Assembly (NCBI RefSeq): GCF_032118995.1 | Contig: NC_092657.1 | Location: forward strand, 16,226,181 to 16,290,180 | Reading direction: 5' to 3' | Source: Asterias amurensis | Lineage: Eukaryota; Echinodermata; Asteroidea; Forcipulatida; Asteriidae | Length of the DNA stretch: 64,000 nt | Shown: piece after piece, positions 9,145 through 21,094 of the stretch | Numbering within the stretch: the first letter of the stretch is position 1 | Layout of the letters: every line of letters begins with the position of its first letter | Program-made: the position numbers and the translations under genes | The notes under the pieces: generated by a model | Told to the model about the DNA's origin: nothing | Seen by the model: the letters and a program-made list of their open reading frames with translations, nothing else | Databases searched by the model: none

Positions 9145-12100
9145 CAATATTTCAGGATGAAAATGTTCTAAGCCCATTGACAGTCAAATGAATAGGAAAC
9201 GCACAATCGCATGTTGGTGTGTTTATTTGTCAAATTGAAAAGCTGTTCAGCCGAGTATTAAACATGTGTTACAAAAATCCATTTAAAATTTGGTCTTTCA
9301 CCGTCAAAAGATCAAGAAACGCAGACTAGTATGTTTGTGCATTATTTATCATACTCACATACGGTTTGCCATACAAGATGGCGACTTTTCATGGCAAAAA
9401 GGGTTATTCAATACGGCCGTCAGCTAAAACAAAACGAATGCAGCATGACTGGTAACCTGGTATTTTACTTGGCTAAAAATTGTTAGGCACTATTTTTTTT
9501 CTCAACGTTTACTCACCCTCAAGTACACTCATTTAAACAGAAGCAAGCTCACACACCAATGAGAGCGGACTACTTGCTCTAAGACTTGTTTGTTCTTTTA
9601 AGAGATGCAAAGCTTTACTACGATTGTAGAGTATATCAACCGCAGCCTGAAGTTAAATTGACATTCACATTGAGTAAGAACCGATTGGCGGTTAGGAATT
9701 ATACTGCGTGTTCAGATCAAGCTCTTAGTGTGGTAACAAAAACGGCTTTCGGATGAAAATATTTTTTAGATTACGTAATTGAATTTGCCGGGTTTGCCCT
9801 AACATCTTTATTTATTCATATTGTGCACTTATTAAGCATTGTTTTAATCAAAGTAATTTTGAATTGTATTTCGTAGATAGATGCTGAAACCATCTTTAAA
9901 ATTCAGAAGAAGTTATCACATCAATGTAAAGTTAAATAAACTTGTCGTACACAAGGGATACCTAAAAACAAACTGCTAAATAAGTTACAGTTACTCTACG
10001 GTTTAGGGGAAACACAGGTGGAAATGAATTTATGGGCAATGAGTGGGGTATAACTTAAGGAAAACAAAACCTTTGTAATTGATTTGAATTTTACAGAGTT
10101 CCAATTTTAAGAATGGTTTCTTGTAGAGGTTGATGTAAACAACACATTTAAAAAGGTTTTATGAATAAAGCGAACGGATTATTTAACTTTTCAGCACAAT
10201 TCGGAAGGAAGAAGTATTAAGTAATTAGCATTGCCGCTTTAAAAAATTATGACTTTATCAAAATCACGCAAATGTAATACTTTGACTGCTATTTTCTACA
10301 AACAAAAGGTACAGCGTTTTGTCCCTTTTACCCAGCAATATAACTTGTCAAACAGCCATATCAAACAATGCGTACCATGGTAAAATGAAACAGTTGCCAT
10401 GGTAATACGTTAACATTTTCAGTCTGTTCACCTGTATATGTTACATTAAAACAAGTCTCTTAAAACAAGTTACGAGCTTTGTGGTGATCAACATCCCCCT
10501 AACATACCATAACAACATTGAAGGAAAATTATTACATTATGTTCCCATGCCTAATTCTCGATGGTTTTAATGTCATTTCGTTAGAGATACTGTAAGGGCC
10601 TTGTCACACAAGGCCAATTTACATGGAGGCAAACCACTTGAAGCGAATGTTACAGGACTTCTTTTGTGGCAAATTTGTCAAACAATGCAGTTCCGTTCCC
10701 AGTTGGACAAACAACTTAGCCTTGCAAGGGAAAGATTTGTTCTTGAAATTTGAACAGAAACCTTCGAACATATCATTATGTATACAACTTTTAACAACGA
10801 CTGCTGAATGATAAATGAACAGAGAAGTTGTACCTTTGCTTTGACATATGTGGTAATACTTTTACAAAACTTTTGTTTTCCAATCTTAAGTATTACATTT
10901 CAGCTTGATTCAGGAACTTCTGTCACATGCGATTTTCACTAAATTTTAACTTATTTTAATTAATATCTGCACCTATCAATATTTGTGTGTTAAGGTAGTA
11001 TTATATTGGTGTTAATTTATTTGGTAAATTATTGGTAAAATTGTCATCTCAGAAACCATTTTTAAGACTAGGTTAAAGAAAAAAACAAATACATAATAGC
11101 TGCGATTGAGTTGAAGAATAAAAACAGTTTTATATTTGTCAAAAAAGCAAACATGGCAAAAAGCCTTAAAAGAATACATTACGTTTTACCAAAATGTGGG
11201 TAAACAAAAAAAACTTTGTTTTAAGAATGGTTTCTGATTTATAGTGTCATAATTCAATTGTAATTGTTTGAAAAGCTCCTAAATTTAGAGAAAAAAAGTG
11301 TTTATTTTAGTGGTGGTACTTGCCGTTAATTGTTTAACAAATTCAGTAACTAGGGCATTGGGTTGGATTCAAATCCCGGTCGCTGGGTATGTATGGCTAA
11401 ATGGAAGATATATAGTTATTGTGAGTGTTTTGGATTAAGTTATAGTGACTTATAAGTGACAGCATGTCTGTCTACAGAGAGCTGAAATGGTTTAGGGGAT
11501 AAAAGAATAATCCGCAAAACTAATGGAAATTGTAAACAGAACAACCAATGTTGGTGGTATGTGTCATGTAATCAAATAAGAATTACAAGCAAGCAAACTC
11601 AAGACGACACAAACACATGAACACATTTGATAGTTAACGGTAAAAATAGGTCACAGCTACTTGTTAAAAATCATTCAACTAAATTTTAAGTAAGAAGTAG
11701 ATCATTATTGAGCTCTCCTACTGCCAGTTTTCAAAAATTTACAAAGTCTCTTGGTTTTAGTGGAGAAAAACATGATAAACTAGACTAAAATGGTACCAGA
11801 AAGATATCTGTTGAACAAAGAGAATATTATTATAATTAACATTTATTTCTGAACACTGACCTTTAAAAGTTAAAGGCAAACGATGGTAACGAGCATCAAC
11901 TGGTACTTGTTTTATAGTTCGCTATTGTAAGCAACGGAGTTCATTTACATCTGGTGACCAAGCAGGTCTGTTACACTATCGCAGACGGTTTGTTAAAGCT
12001 TTGAATTCTGAACAAATCACAATCAAGTGAGAAATCAATAATCTTTATCTAGGTAACCTTATTATATAATCAGTCAAAAGAACTTTTAAACCTTTCAACA

Positions 12101-13317
12101 TTTGTTGAGTTGTTATGTATTATTATATCGATGTATGTATTAATGGTAATAGTTGAAATCATTGTTAAATGCTAGAATTCTCTTTTGATGAATTAAACAT
12201 CAAAATGCTAACGACCAGGAAAACGAGTTGGAAGACTTAGGGTTTTACTATTTTCTGAGTAAACAAATAATGTATTGAAAATAATGAAAAAAATAAAATA
12301 AAAAATATTTTGCAAAAAGCAAGGAACGTTTATTGATATTGATACTCAAGAATTCAAGCGTTAAGAATGGTTTCTTCTGATTAATAAGAATGTCTTATTT
12401 AAACGTAACTTTATTAAGCTAACAAAAAAATTAGACCTAGATTTTACTTCAATTGCATGTTTTAATTGAATGTTTTTATTGCACTGGAATCAAAGTAAAG
12501 TGGCAAAGATAATCGGTTTGTGGGTTCGAATCTTTGTCGATTCAAAAAGGTTTCAGGCCATCACATAATGCCTCGATAAATAGGGCTTTAAAATGATTAA
12601 GAATAACGGTAACACTTACCAATCAAAAAGGGGGTCAAACTGCTACGTTGTTGAATTATCAAAAACAAATCATTATCCTTGCCACTTTTAAAATTTTACA
12701 TTTTGTTCCTCGATTGTGATTTGCTACGTAAAGTAAACTTGTTGGTAGTAACTAATAATATACCGTGTAAGTCCAACGACGACAAATCTCTCATTACTTT
12801 TTTTTAATGAAAGGTTTGCGGTAACAACATCTAACGATAATCTCTAAATGAGTTGTGGTGGTTCTGAAAAGAACCGTTGCAACGCGTTGGTTGCACTGTT
12901 TTTAAATACTCTAAAATATGTCGTGGACTTAATACTTTTAAACTTAGAACCAAACATTTAATGTTTTTTTTTCTTTTTTTTTCTTTTTTCAAATTACTAT
13001 TATTTATTTATTTTATTTGTTACCTTTTTTTTTTTTTTACGCGATTCATTGGATGAATTTACTACATCATTACTACTATTTATTACATCACCATACAAGT
13101 GCACAAAACGTTAATAATACACGCTGTAAAGCTGCTTTTAAAAGTTACAGGAAGTCCTGATTGTATCAAGGTCGACTTACACAGTCTATTGATTTGTTGT
13201 GGAAATGTACGTACAGTATGTCTTGGCGTGCCTAGTATAGTGTTCAAATTTAAACTCAGCTATTGTCCACGCGCATTTACCGGGGTCCATCACACATTTG
13301 TATACAGGTTTTGTTAA
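9145..13317. other. Intergenic stretch without a recognisable gene
   Basis: This is the 3' flank of the fibrinogen-related gene, then AT-rich sequence. It contains a possible SINE remnant around 11340-11520 (GGTTGGATTCAAATCCC resembles a tRNA B box), an inverted short retroelement copy at 12805-12900, and the string TTAAGAATGGTTTC at 10107, 11221 and 12361. No exon with a protein signature was seen on either strand. Confidence 0.6.
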
Positions 13318-13327
13318 TATCCCCCGG

Positions 13328-13975
13328 TCCCACTGCAGCGATAACGAGAACGATAACGAGAACGATAACGAGAACGATAACGAGAACGATAACGAGAACG
13401 ATAACGAGAACGATAACGAGAACGACGCAAAGAGAACGCATTCCATTGGTTGAATGAGCGTGTGCGTATTCTGCGTGGAGCAATTCAACCAATAGAATTC
13501 CGACTTTCAACAAAGGTTAAGTCATCAAGATAGTTATAGTAAGGGGTGTTGTCATCAATACAAGCATCGTTGATCATAATAAGAAACAATACTAGGTCTA
13601 ATTTTGTTCCTTGGGGGACTCCAGTGTGAATTGTTTCCCAGGAGGAAAATGTTCCTTTATACTTGACACGCTGCTTACGACATTCAATAAAAATAATAAC
13701 ACAGGACACAATACATGGCCGTACTTGTAACTGAAACAGTTTTTGAACCAATATATTATGATCAATTTGGTCAAATGCTTTTGAGAAATTCGTTAAAACA
13801 ATGGTGGAAATTGATTTAGGGTTGTCTGCATTTTCGTACAACTGATGCAAACTGATACAATTTTACCAAATAATGACAAGTGGATAATTTGCGTTGATTG
13901 CCAAATTGGTTATGCGTTCTCTCTGCGTCGTTCTCGTTATCGTTTTCGTTATCGCTTCAGTGTGACTCGGCCTTT
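13328..13975. mobile_element. Palindromic element with (GATAACGAGAAC)n ends and an internal LINE fragment
   Basis: The left end has about seven units of GATAACGAGAAC (13339-13424) after CACTGCAGCGATAACG. The right end has the inverted form GTTCTCGTTATCG...CGCTTCAGTGTGACTC. An inner inverted pair ATTGGTTGAAT / ATTCAACCAAT lies at 13443-13495. The reverse transcriptase fragment probably inserted later. Confidence 0.6.
13485..13862 (-). pseudogene. Decayed non-LTR retrotransposon reverse transcriptase fragment
   Basis: The minus-strand frame has the RT block NFSKAFDQIDHNILVQKL, then GVPQGTKLDLVLFLIMIND, then YLDDLTFVES, which resemble CR1/jockey-like LINE reverse transcriptases. The first block has T-N where an L-D or similar is expected, so the first catalytic aspartate appears lost, and the GTKLGP motif is altered. 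Only about 120 residues remain. It is a dead 5'- and 3'-truncated copy. Confidence 0.75.
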
Positions 13976-15277
13976 AGTCACCAAAACTCGTTACTAAACT
14001 GTGCATTTTATTAATTATGAAGGAAATCCCTGTGTCAAAAACAAATGTGTACTCAGTAGAAAAATAAAGTTGACTTTAAAGGAAGAACAAAAGATGACTG
14101 ACTGAAAAAAATGTTTCAGACAAACCCCAACCGTTATAGCTGTATTTTGTCACTGGCATATTCATGACCTACACAAGCTCACCAGTTAAAGGGGGAGGCA
14201 CAAAGGGACCAGTCTAGATGACCTTAATCCCCGCTTATCTTGGACAATCTAACAAAATGCAATCAGAGGTTCACGGTTGTAATCCGATAATCCCTTAATC
14301 ATATAATAGCGTTTGAAGGTAGACTGACACTCATTTCACCAAGATGTCTGTTGTGGGGCATCAGTCAATTTTAATGAGTCTCAGTTTCTCCTGCTTGACC
14401 TCTTGCCTACTGAGTATTCATGAACCACAGGATTTCCATTCCAAAAACCTAGATCGGCAATACCTTATTGTAACTTTGTTGTACCTCGCTACACAACAAG
14501 GCATTACAGCGTGTTTGATTATGATGCCCTCCCTTACCTCTCAAGTGCTTAACTGCGGTGTCAGGTACAATATTGTTAAACAAGGCAAATAATCGCATTG
14601 TTTTTGGCTGCCCTCAAATTTAAAATTGTTAATGGAAAGTTGTAACTGACTCTACAATTTTCCGAAAAACTGTTGTTTTTCGTACCACCAAAGTAAGTAT
14701 ATAAATTACAGCTAATAAGTCAATTTGCAGAAATGTATATAGATAAACCAACAGTAAAGTGCACATGTTGTGAACGTTGAAGGTTTGTGGATATTAATTT
14801 ATTCTACAAGTTCGAAAACCTTAAATAATAGTTTGGTGCCCAATAAAGGTTTTCCATTACAGGGGTTACTTAAGACACAGAGCATGTCAGTGAAATGTAA
14901 TAACATTATGTCATGAATGATTCTAACATTATAGTACTTGAACTATTGTTATGTTTTGTTGTAGAAAGAGGACGCTAATACAAAATATGGTGTAATACCT
15001 AAACGTTGCAGGTTGTACCTCTGTCTTGCCTAAACTTGCTCAAAGGTGAAGGATTATATTCTGCGGTTATAACCCAATGAACAATAATGCGGCAGCACAC
15101 TCACAATGGAAATGTCCAATGTTTACGTCATTTTGATCGAAGAGACGTCATCGGCCGAATTGCTTGATGTGAAGAGCCACCATTGGCTGAGAGTCACGCG
15201 CATGCACTTTTCATTTGTTTGAAATCAGAAAGGGCGGTCAATAACGCGTATTGCAACCCATCTGTTCACATTTCCTT
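13976..15277. other. Intergenic stretch, no supported gene
   Basis: AT-rich. A plus-strand frame at 14344-14592 has a hydrophobic N-terminus and a CATATAATAG string about 45 bp upstream, but no domain, no clear donor and no homologue that I recognise. I do not call it. Confidence 0.5.
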
Positions 15278-15640
15278 AAAGCCATTGGACCCTTTCGGTA
15301 CAGACAAAAAATACTACAAGTTCACAGATTACAGAAGGTAGTGGTGAAAGATTTCTCTTGAAACTATTATTCCATGAAATGCTTTACTTTTGGAGAAAAC
15401 AGTAAAACAATATCAATTCTCGATATCGAAAAATACAGATTTATTTTAAACACATGTCACGACACGGCGAAACGTGCGGATACAAGGGTGGGTTTTCCGT
15501 TATTTTCTCCCGACTCCGACGTCCGATTGAGCCTACATTTTCACAGGTTTGTTATTTTATATAGAAATTGTGATACACGAAGTGTGGGCCTTGGACAATA
15601 CTGTTTACCGAAAGGGTCCAATGAATTTAAACAATGGGAG
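15278..15640. mobile_element. Palindromic element, CATTGGACCCTTTCGGTA family
   Basis: Starts TTAAAGCCATTGGACCCTTT and ends with an inverted GAAAGGGTCCAATGAATTTAA. Copies with the same inner blocks (AAACACATGTCA, GACACGGCGAAACG, TTATTTTCTCCCGACTCCGA) are at 63545-63925 and, inverted, at 31425-31765. Confidence 0.65.
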
Positions 15641-15805
15641 ACTTTGGGGCGCTAGGTATCAGCAGACTTTCCATTGTTGACGTAGTTCTGAGTATGCACA
15701 AACAAACGAGAACAATGGATTTTGCCTGGTAAGTCTGCTGCCACCAAGCGTCACAAAAGTCCCCCATTGTTGTCTGATGGTTAGTCTGCTTCCACCTAGT
15801 GTCCC
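15641..15805. mobile_element. Palindromic element, GGGAGACTTT family
   Basis: Opposed blocks GGGAGACTTTGG and AAAAGTCCCCCATTG flank inner inverted copies of CAGCAGACTT / AAGTCTGCTGCCACC. A second copy is at 48625-48770. Confidence 0.55.
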
Positions 15806-16517
15806 AGATAAGTGCCAAATGGATACCTTTTTCCAGGGGGTTGTCTAACTAAAACTTGAAAACAAGAAGCATAGCTATAATAAATGAATGTATCATGATT
15901 TATGAAATTAGATACAGACACTTATTATCCCGCCAACATAATGTTGGATTAATTGACAAATCACTACGGCCCGTTTTGGACAGCAATAACTTCACATTCT
16001 ACAATCCCGGCCAAATGCTTGGGCCACCCATCCCCAATATTCCAATAAACATTACCTGTCCACTTCCCCCTGACAATAAAAATTCTGTCACCTTTACCCC
16101 GCCCCCTCCCCCACCCCAGACGTGCTCAGACATTGCGAGGAACAATTATGCAGAATACTTGGTTTCAGAATATATTTTTGTTTCTCTACCGGAGAGTGGA
16201 GTGTTTGACGGGTAATATCGGCACTGTATGGACCCTTATGTTCAACAACATCAAGCATCTTCTCAATCACTTGCAAGATCAGTGTGATGAACAAATAGAT
16301 AGGGGCGTACAGTTTAATAAAAGTGTTGATGTTTCTACCGATGACCATTACATAAACGATTAATTGGTTAAAATGTGTATAAACTAAAGATTTAGGTTGT
16401 GTGGGTCGTCATACTTTGTATAAAGCAAAACCTACGGAAATAAGAACCAAACAATTAAACAACATTGTGCTTGCTTGTGTAGCTTTAATTTAAAACGCGA
16501 AAGCAGTGATAACATTT

Positions 16518-16883
16518 ACCGATGCTATGTCAGATTTTTGGCCGATTTGACCAAAAAACCTTGATTGAAAATTCAATAGGTATTTTGATTGGGGTCGAGA
16601 AAGTTACAACCTTTCATTTGAGCCATTGCTCGCAAAAGTCCGCCAATTATTCAGTGAAATAAAGTGCTCAAAATTAGTTTTTGTCGGGATCCCGACAATA
16701 TATCACGTGACCAATTCTTATGTGTTTTATAAGAAACGTTTTAAATTTTTGTCATGGTTCCTGACCATTAAAAATAAAAGTTAAACTTGTTTTCGCTAGA
16801 GCGGGTACTCTTTGAAATACCATTCACTCAACAAAAATATATTATTTAATGTTTTCGGCCCAAAATCTGACATAGCATCTTTA
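16518..16883. mobile_element. 366-bp MITE with 25-bp terminal inverted repeats
   Basis: The left end starts GATGCTATGTCAGATTTTTG. The right end is its inverted copy, ending CAAAATCTGACATAGCATC, with one mismatch over about 25 bp. No coding capacity. Terminal duplication not clear. Confidence 0.75.
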
Positions 16884-18887
16884 ACTGACACAAGTAGTTT
16901 CTGTATAACATTTAAACGAGTCAATGTTTTTTAATGTAACCAAAAAGAAGACCCCACCGCAATTAAAAAAAAAAAAAATTACTTTACAATGTTTAGGTTT
17001 ATAACAAATCAAATGAACTGTACTGTTTTGTCTATGCATTACATAATATTATTTACAAAACTAGTTAAGCAAAATAACTAATACAAAACAACACTTCAAA
17101 TTAAAACCACCACAATTAATTACAACGCTGCCTTCGATATATTAAGACTAGGAGTTGATGGTGCGTTTTTGAAGTTTTATCTGGGATGTGTTTTGCTTTC
17201 ATCAGCCCTTGGCCTCCTTTGATGGTTGGAATTGTGACGTACGTATAGGATAATGCCCGAGGGGCGCGCCTTTTGTACCCACGAATGGCGCGTTCACCGA
17301 GGGCATTATGCGACTTAACCCACACCTGTGACGTCATGCTATTGTAAAATCGCTCCACTAATTTGCACGAATGGCGCGATAGGTACAACCAAAGAGAACT
17401 ATTCGCCCAGCAGTGCAGACGGGTCAAATTGTCCACACTACGCGATTCGCATGCAACACAATAGAATTATGCAATAAAGTAAATGACGTCAATGACCATA
17501 TTTTTTTATTTTATTTTTTATTTTATTTTTTTAATACAGGTTAGAGCTACGCATAAATCATCCTTTAGGACTTTCCACAAGCGAACAGCTAAATTATTAA
17601 AACCAAAAAAGTGCAAAAATAATATGCCTTTTTTGCGTTTTCACGAAGTAGCACTCGCCTATGCTACAACACAGCATTTTGTATTACTTTTTGAAACGAG
17701 GTCAGCGCTCGCGCTCACACAACTGCTGTGCTACTTCGTGGAAACGTTTTTACCACACTTTGATTCGAGTGCGTATCCTAGCAGTACAACGGTAAACAGG
17801 AGTTCGGTGCTACTTCGTGAAACTAAAATTGGCGCGTTTGAGCAAAAAAAAAAAAAAAACACTAATGAGCTTAATTAAAAAAAGTAAAGCTGTCTGAGCT
17901 TTGAAACTTCATGGAATTGTAGGTCTTCATTTAAAAAAAAAAACAATGACAAAATAAAATCCTTAAGCACGTAGAGTGCTACTTCTTGAACAAGCTGACG
18001 AAATTAATAAAAGTTAAGTTTCAAACATGTATGTAACCTTCAACAATGATAAGAAGCTGAATACAAAGGCCATCGGAACATAATTTATTTTAACCCTCCC
18101 CGAATTGAACCTAATAAATCCCCGGGTGAAAGTTCTTGTTCGTTCATATTTTTTTTTTTGTCAGCGAATTGCGCAATCTTTCACAGACTAATGTCCATCA
18201 CTCACGCCGTAACGCTCGTTGATACGCCATTAAGTCGGGTGGACACGACCGTTGACATGGCAATTTGCGCAGACACGTTGTGTCGGAATGCGCAGTGCAG
18301 CGCTGCGTTTAACCGTCGACCCGATATTGATGGTTTTTCTTGAAGCACCTTCTCTATAAATTTGCTTTGAGATTATTTGCGATAGTTCGTAATACAGAAA
18401 CAAGTACATGGACAACCAGTTCAGAGTCTTATAGTTTAATTAATTTTCTGTCAAAGAGCCGTAATGACCTATACATATTTCATTTGGGAGCATTTCTAAA
18501 ACTGGGCAAAAAAAACATTTTTATACACGTGAATTATTTATAAATGATACCATTGAAGGCTGACAAAATTCTACATCAGGTACTTTGGTTTATTGCATAA
18601 TCTCGAGAAAGAGCACCTCATGTATTCTTTAAAATATCCTTCTTGTGGCGGTCGACAAAATGGACTTTAGAGATTTAGACGCGTCAATATCTGGTCCCGA
18701 AAACGCAAAAGTAATCTTAATTTTTTGGAAATATAAATATTTATGATTCTAGAAAACTGAATCCTTGTTTGATTTAGACAAGGTTAACAGCATCAAATAG
18801 TGAGTTATTCACAGCTACTTTCCACACACAAACAGATACGTTTTACAAAACTGCCATTTTGACAGAATTACCAAATGAGTCATTTAC
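16884..18887. other. Noncoding stretch with a repeated GTGCTACTTCGTG motif
   Basis: CACGAAGTAGCAC occurs at about 17641 and its inverse GTGCTACTTCGTG at about 17731 and 17809, with a diverged form near 17978. This suggests a small fold-back element followed by partial duplications. A GC-richer island at 17230-17460 has no protein signature. No gene supported. Confidence 0.4.
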
Positions 18888-19064
18888 CTGACAAATGTGT
18901 CCCTGCATCTACAAAAGCGAGCATCCACCCAATTAACCAAGTTGAAGTGACGAACTGTTCTTGTAGTGTAGGTAACATCATACCTAGACCTTTTAACAAG
19001 ACTATCCAAGCTACCTTGCTTGTAAATAAACCCAACACGGCAATCCAACCATGAAGACCACCAT
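18888..19064 (-). CDS. Single exon resembling TM1 of a monocarboxylate transporter (SLC16-like)
   Basis: On the minus strand an exon follows an AG at 19065-19066 and ends at CAG|GTAAATG. It is phase 1 at both ends and open for 58 codons, beginning DGGLHGWIAVLGLFTSKVAW and continuing GLGMMLPTLQEQFVTSTWLIGW. D-G-G...G-W followed by a hydrophobic helix and G-x-x-L-P-x-L-x-x-x-F is the SLC16 N-terminal signature. SLC16 proteins carry monocarboxylates across the membrane with protons. The preceding and following exons were not found nearby, so this is either one exon of a widely spaced gene or an orphan relic. Confidence 0.5.
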
Positions 19065-19402
19065 CTCAACAAGTATCAGTAAAATAGTTCCAAACGCGTT
19101 CAAACCAGCCAGGAACCATTTTATAATGACGGTGGATGATATGAGATTGAATAAAGCGGATACAGCAACGTTGGATCTGCTTGGTGCTGGGGCGCTCACC
19201 CCTTATTACATCAGCGCAGTCTAAGTCCAATATGAAAAAGTATACGGTGTACTATAAGCAGCCAACCATATAAAACGGCATTAAATACACAGAGATAACC
19301 GAGGAGCCCTTTCTAGTGCACGACTTCATGTGGGGTGTGCAATGATGCGGTGTCTGTCTTTATTGCTCTTTAATTCATTCTCAATGCCATATCATTCGTT
19401 TA

Positions 19403-20170
19403 GCCATGGATGAAGGAAGAGAACAAGCTCGGACGACCCACAAATCCGCAAAGTAACAAAAGAATACCCTGACAATGCCCCTGTCTGACCAGTGGAACAA
19501 GATAGGACACCTCCAGCTGGACGGCCGATTAATGAGCAGGATTGGATTTCTTTGTACAGAACGTGCGGTACCGCCTCTCTGCACCATTGCCTTCGTGTAA
19601 AGTTGAATCATTGGAGACAATAATTGTGAATAATATACATGCAGCATCAGAGTCCAGCATTCTCAAGAAGACGATCAGAGCATACTGACCGAAACGTCGA
19701 GTTAAACCAACGGTTCTTTTCAGAACCATCTCAACTCATTTAGAGATTATTACATGGTGTTACCGCAAACTCTTCCATATAATAATATACACGTTTTCAT
19801 ATACCGTTTGGTGGTGTTTCATTGAAACATCATGGCATATTTGTACATTTTGTGTGACTTTCCGGTCAATAGCGGTGGTTCAAAATGTGGGTATTAGCAC
19901 ACGAGGGTGGTTGGTATTCAATTGTGTTTTTCGATTTGGTGGGCACAAGTGCACACAATTTTTATCAGGTCTCAAAAAAGTTGATTTTTGTCTGTATTAT
20001 ATCCATACGACATACGACACCATGGTTGGGTGAAGAACCAAGTGCGCACGCACAAACTAACATACGCGAGGTCGCCCATTGTCTGTATAAGGTATGTGGG
20101 GGTATTATGAGGTGTCGTTAAACGACCGCGGTACCACGGGTTCGACTTTTGAAGTCCCTTCGTTGGGCTC
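19403..20170. repeat. Paralogous segment A
   Basis: Matches segment B (42626-42711, 45118-45157 and 45549-46040) collinearly, including CCTCCAGCTGGACGGCCGA, TTTGTACAGAACGTGCGGTA and CCATTGTCTGTATAAGGTA. Segment A lacks the two transposons found in B and carries one that B lacks (19639-19780). What the segment originally was is not clear. Confidence 0.75.
19639..19780 (+). mobile_element. 142-bp nonautonomous retroelement with 10-bp target duplication
   Basis: Flanked by perfect AATAATATAC copies at 19629-19638 and 19781-19790; the paralogous segment B has no insert at this point. It contains the hairpin GGTTCTTTTCAGAACC and the string GACCGAAACGTCGAGTTAAA. Short element with a target duplication of this length suggests retroposition. 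Family not identified. Confidence 0.7.
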
Positions 20171-20211
20171 CTTCTCTTCCTTCCTCCATGGTTTAGCTTC
20201 CCTGGGTCCCT

Positions 20212-20897
20212 TGGCCCAATTTCATAGAGCTGCTTAACGGTTAGCATTTTTTTTTTCCTTAACGTAGCAAAAATAATTGCTTAAACCATGGAAGAATGTA
20301 CGCATATTTCACGAGGTTAAGCACATAAACAATCAGCGCGCACACGATTTTAGATCGTTTGCTTATTAAGCAAAAAAGAAGAAGGTAGCCCCCCCCCCCC
20401 TACTGAAAATGGCGGGCGATATAAACGAAGAGTGGCGATAAAGCAAAAATTATCGCCTTCTCAGTCTTACATGTACTATTTGTAATGCTTCAAAGCGCCC
20501 CTTAAAAGGTTTACACACTAAATTGAGAGTAAATCAGAAGATAATACATTGTACAAACATTTCTGAATGATTTTACACACTCGTTTGCTTCGCTACACCT
20601 ACCTTTTAAACACGTACAATACACACCGCTGCGCCGGCACAATAACAACGTTTGAAATGATATTGCACTATGCGCTGTGTGAATGGGGTGTTTGAGCAAA
20701 ATAGGGGGTTTGAGGACCCTTTTTGTTTGCTTACCGCTTGAAGCCAAAAAACCTTGCTCAAAGCAAGGCTATGAAATGAAAAATGTGCTAGGTGCGCCAA
20801 ACTATTTGGCACAACAACGACCTGGTCAGCTCTATGAAATTTAGCTATATGCATAAATCAGTGCTTATAAGCAGAAATGGGGCTTTAAGGACCCTTT

Positions 20898-20949
<52 letters not shown>

Positions 20950-21094
20950 TTGCTTGCTTGCTTGTTTGCTTGCTTGCTTGTTTGCCGCTATTAGCAAATA
21001 ACATTGCTTAATCAAGGCTATGAAATGACAAATGTGCTAGTTGCGCCCGATAAGCACAAAATCTACCATTAAGCAGCTGTATGAAATTGGGCCG
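20212..21094. mobile_element. Long fold-back element (CCCAATTTCATAGAGCTGC family) with CTTG array
   Basis: Left end GGCCCAATTTCATAGAGCTG, right end inverted CAGCTGTATGAAATTGGGCC. Internally GGACCCTTTTTG and GCTATGAAATGA...AATGTGCTAG blocks occur twice, and 20897-20985 is a long (CTTG)n run. The same terminal sequence marks 31919-32159, 47952-48194 and 48793-49037. Confidence 0.6.

Noticed and set aside
14344..14592. 82-codon frame with hydrophobic N-terminus and an upstream CATATAATAG
   Set aside because: Suggestive of a secreted protein, but no second feature supports it and the composition after the first 30 residues is ordinary intergenic.
15856..16215. Plus-strand frame with a proline run
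   Set aside because: The proline run comes from a CCCCACCCC tract; no start context, domain or splice sites that link it to another exon.
18661..18730. ATGGACTTTAGAGATTTAG with good start context and a following GTAATC
   Set aside because: Could be a first exon, but no partner exon or protein signature was found.
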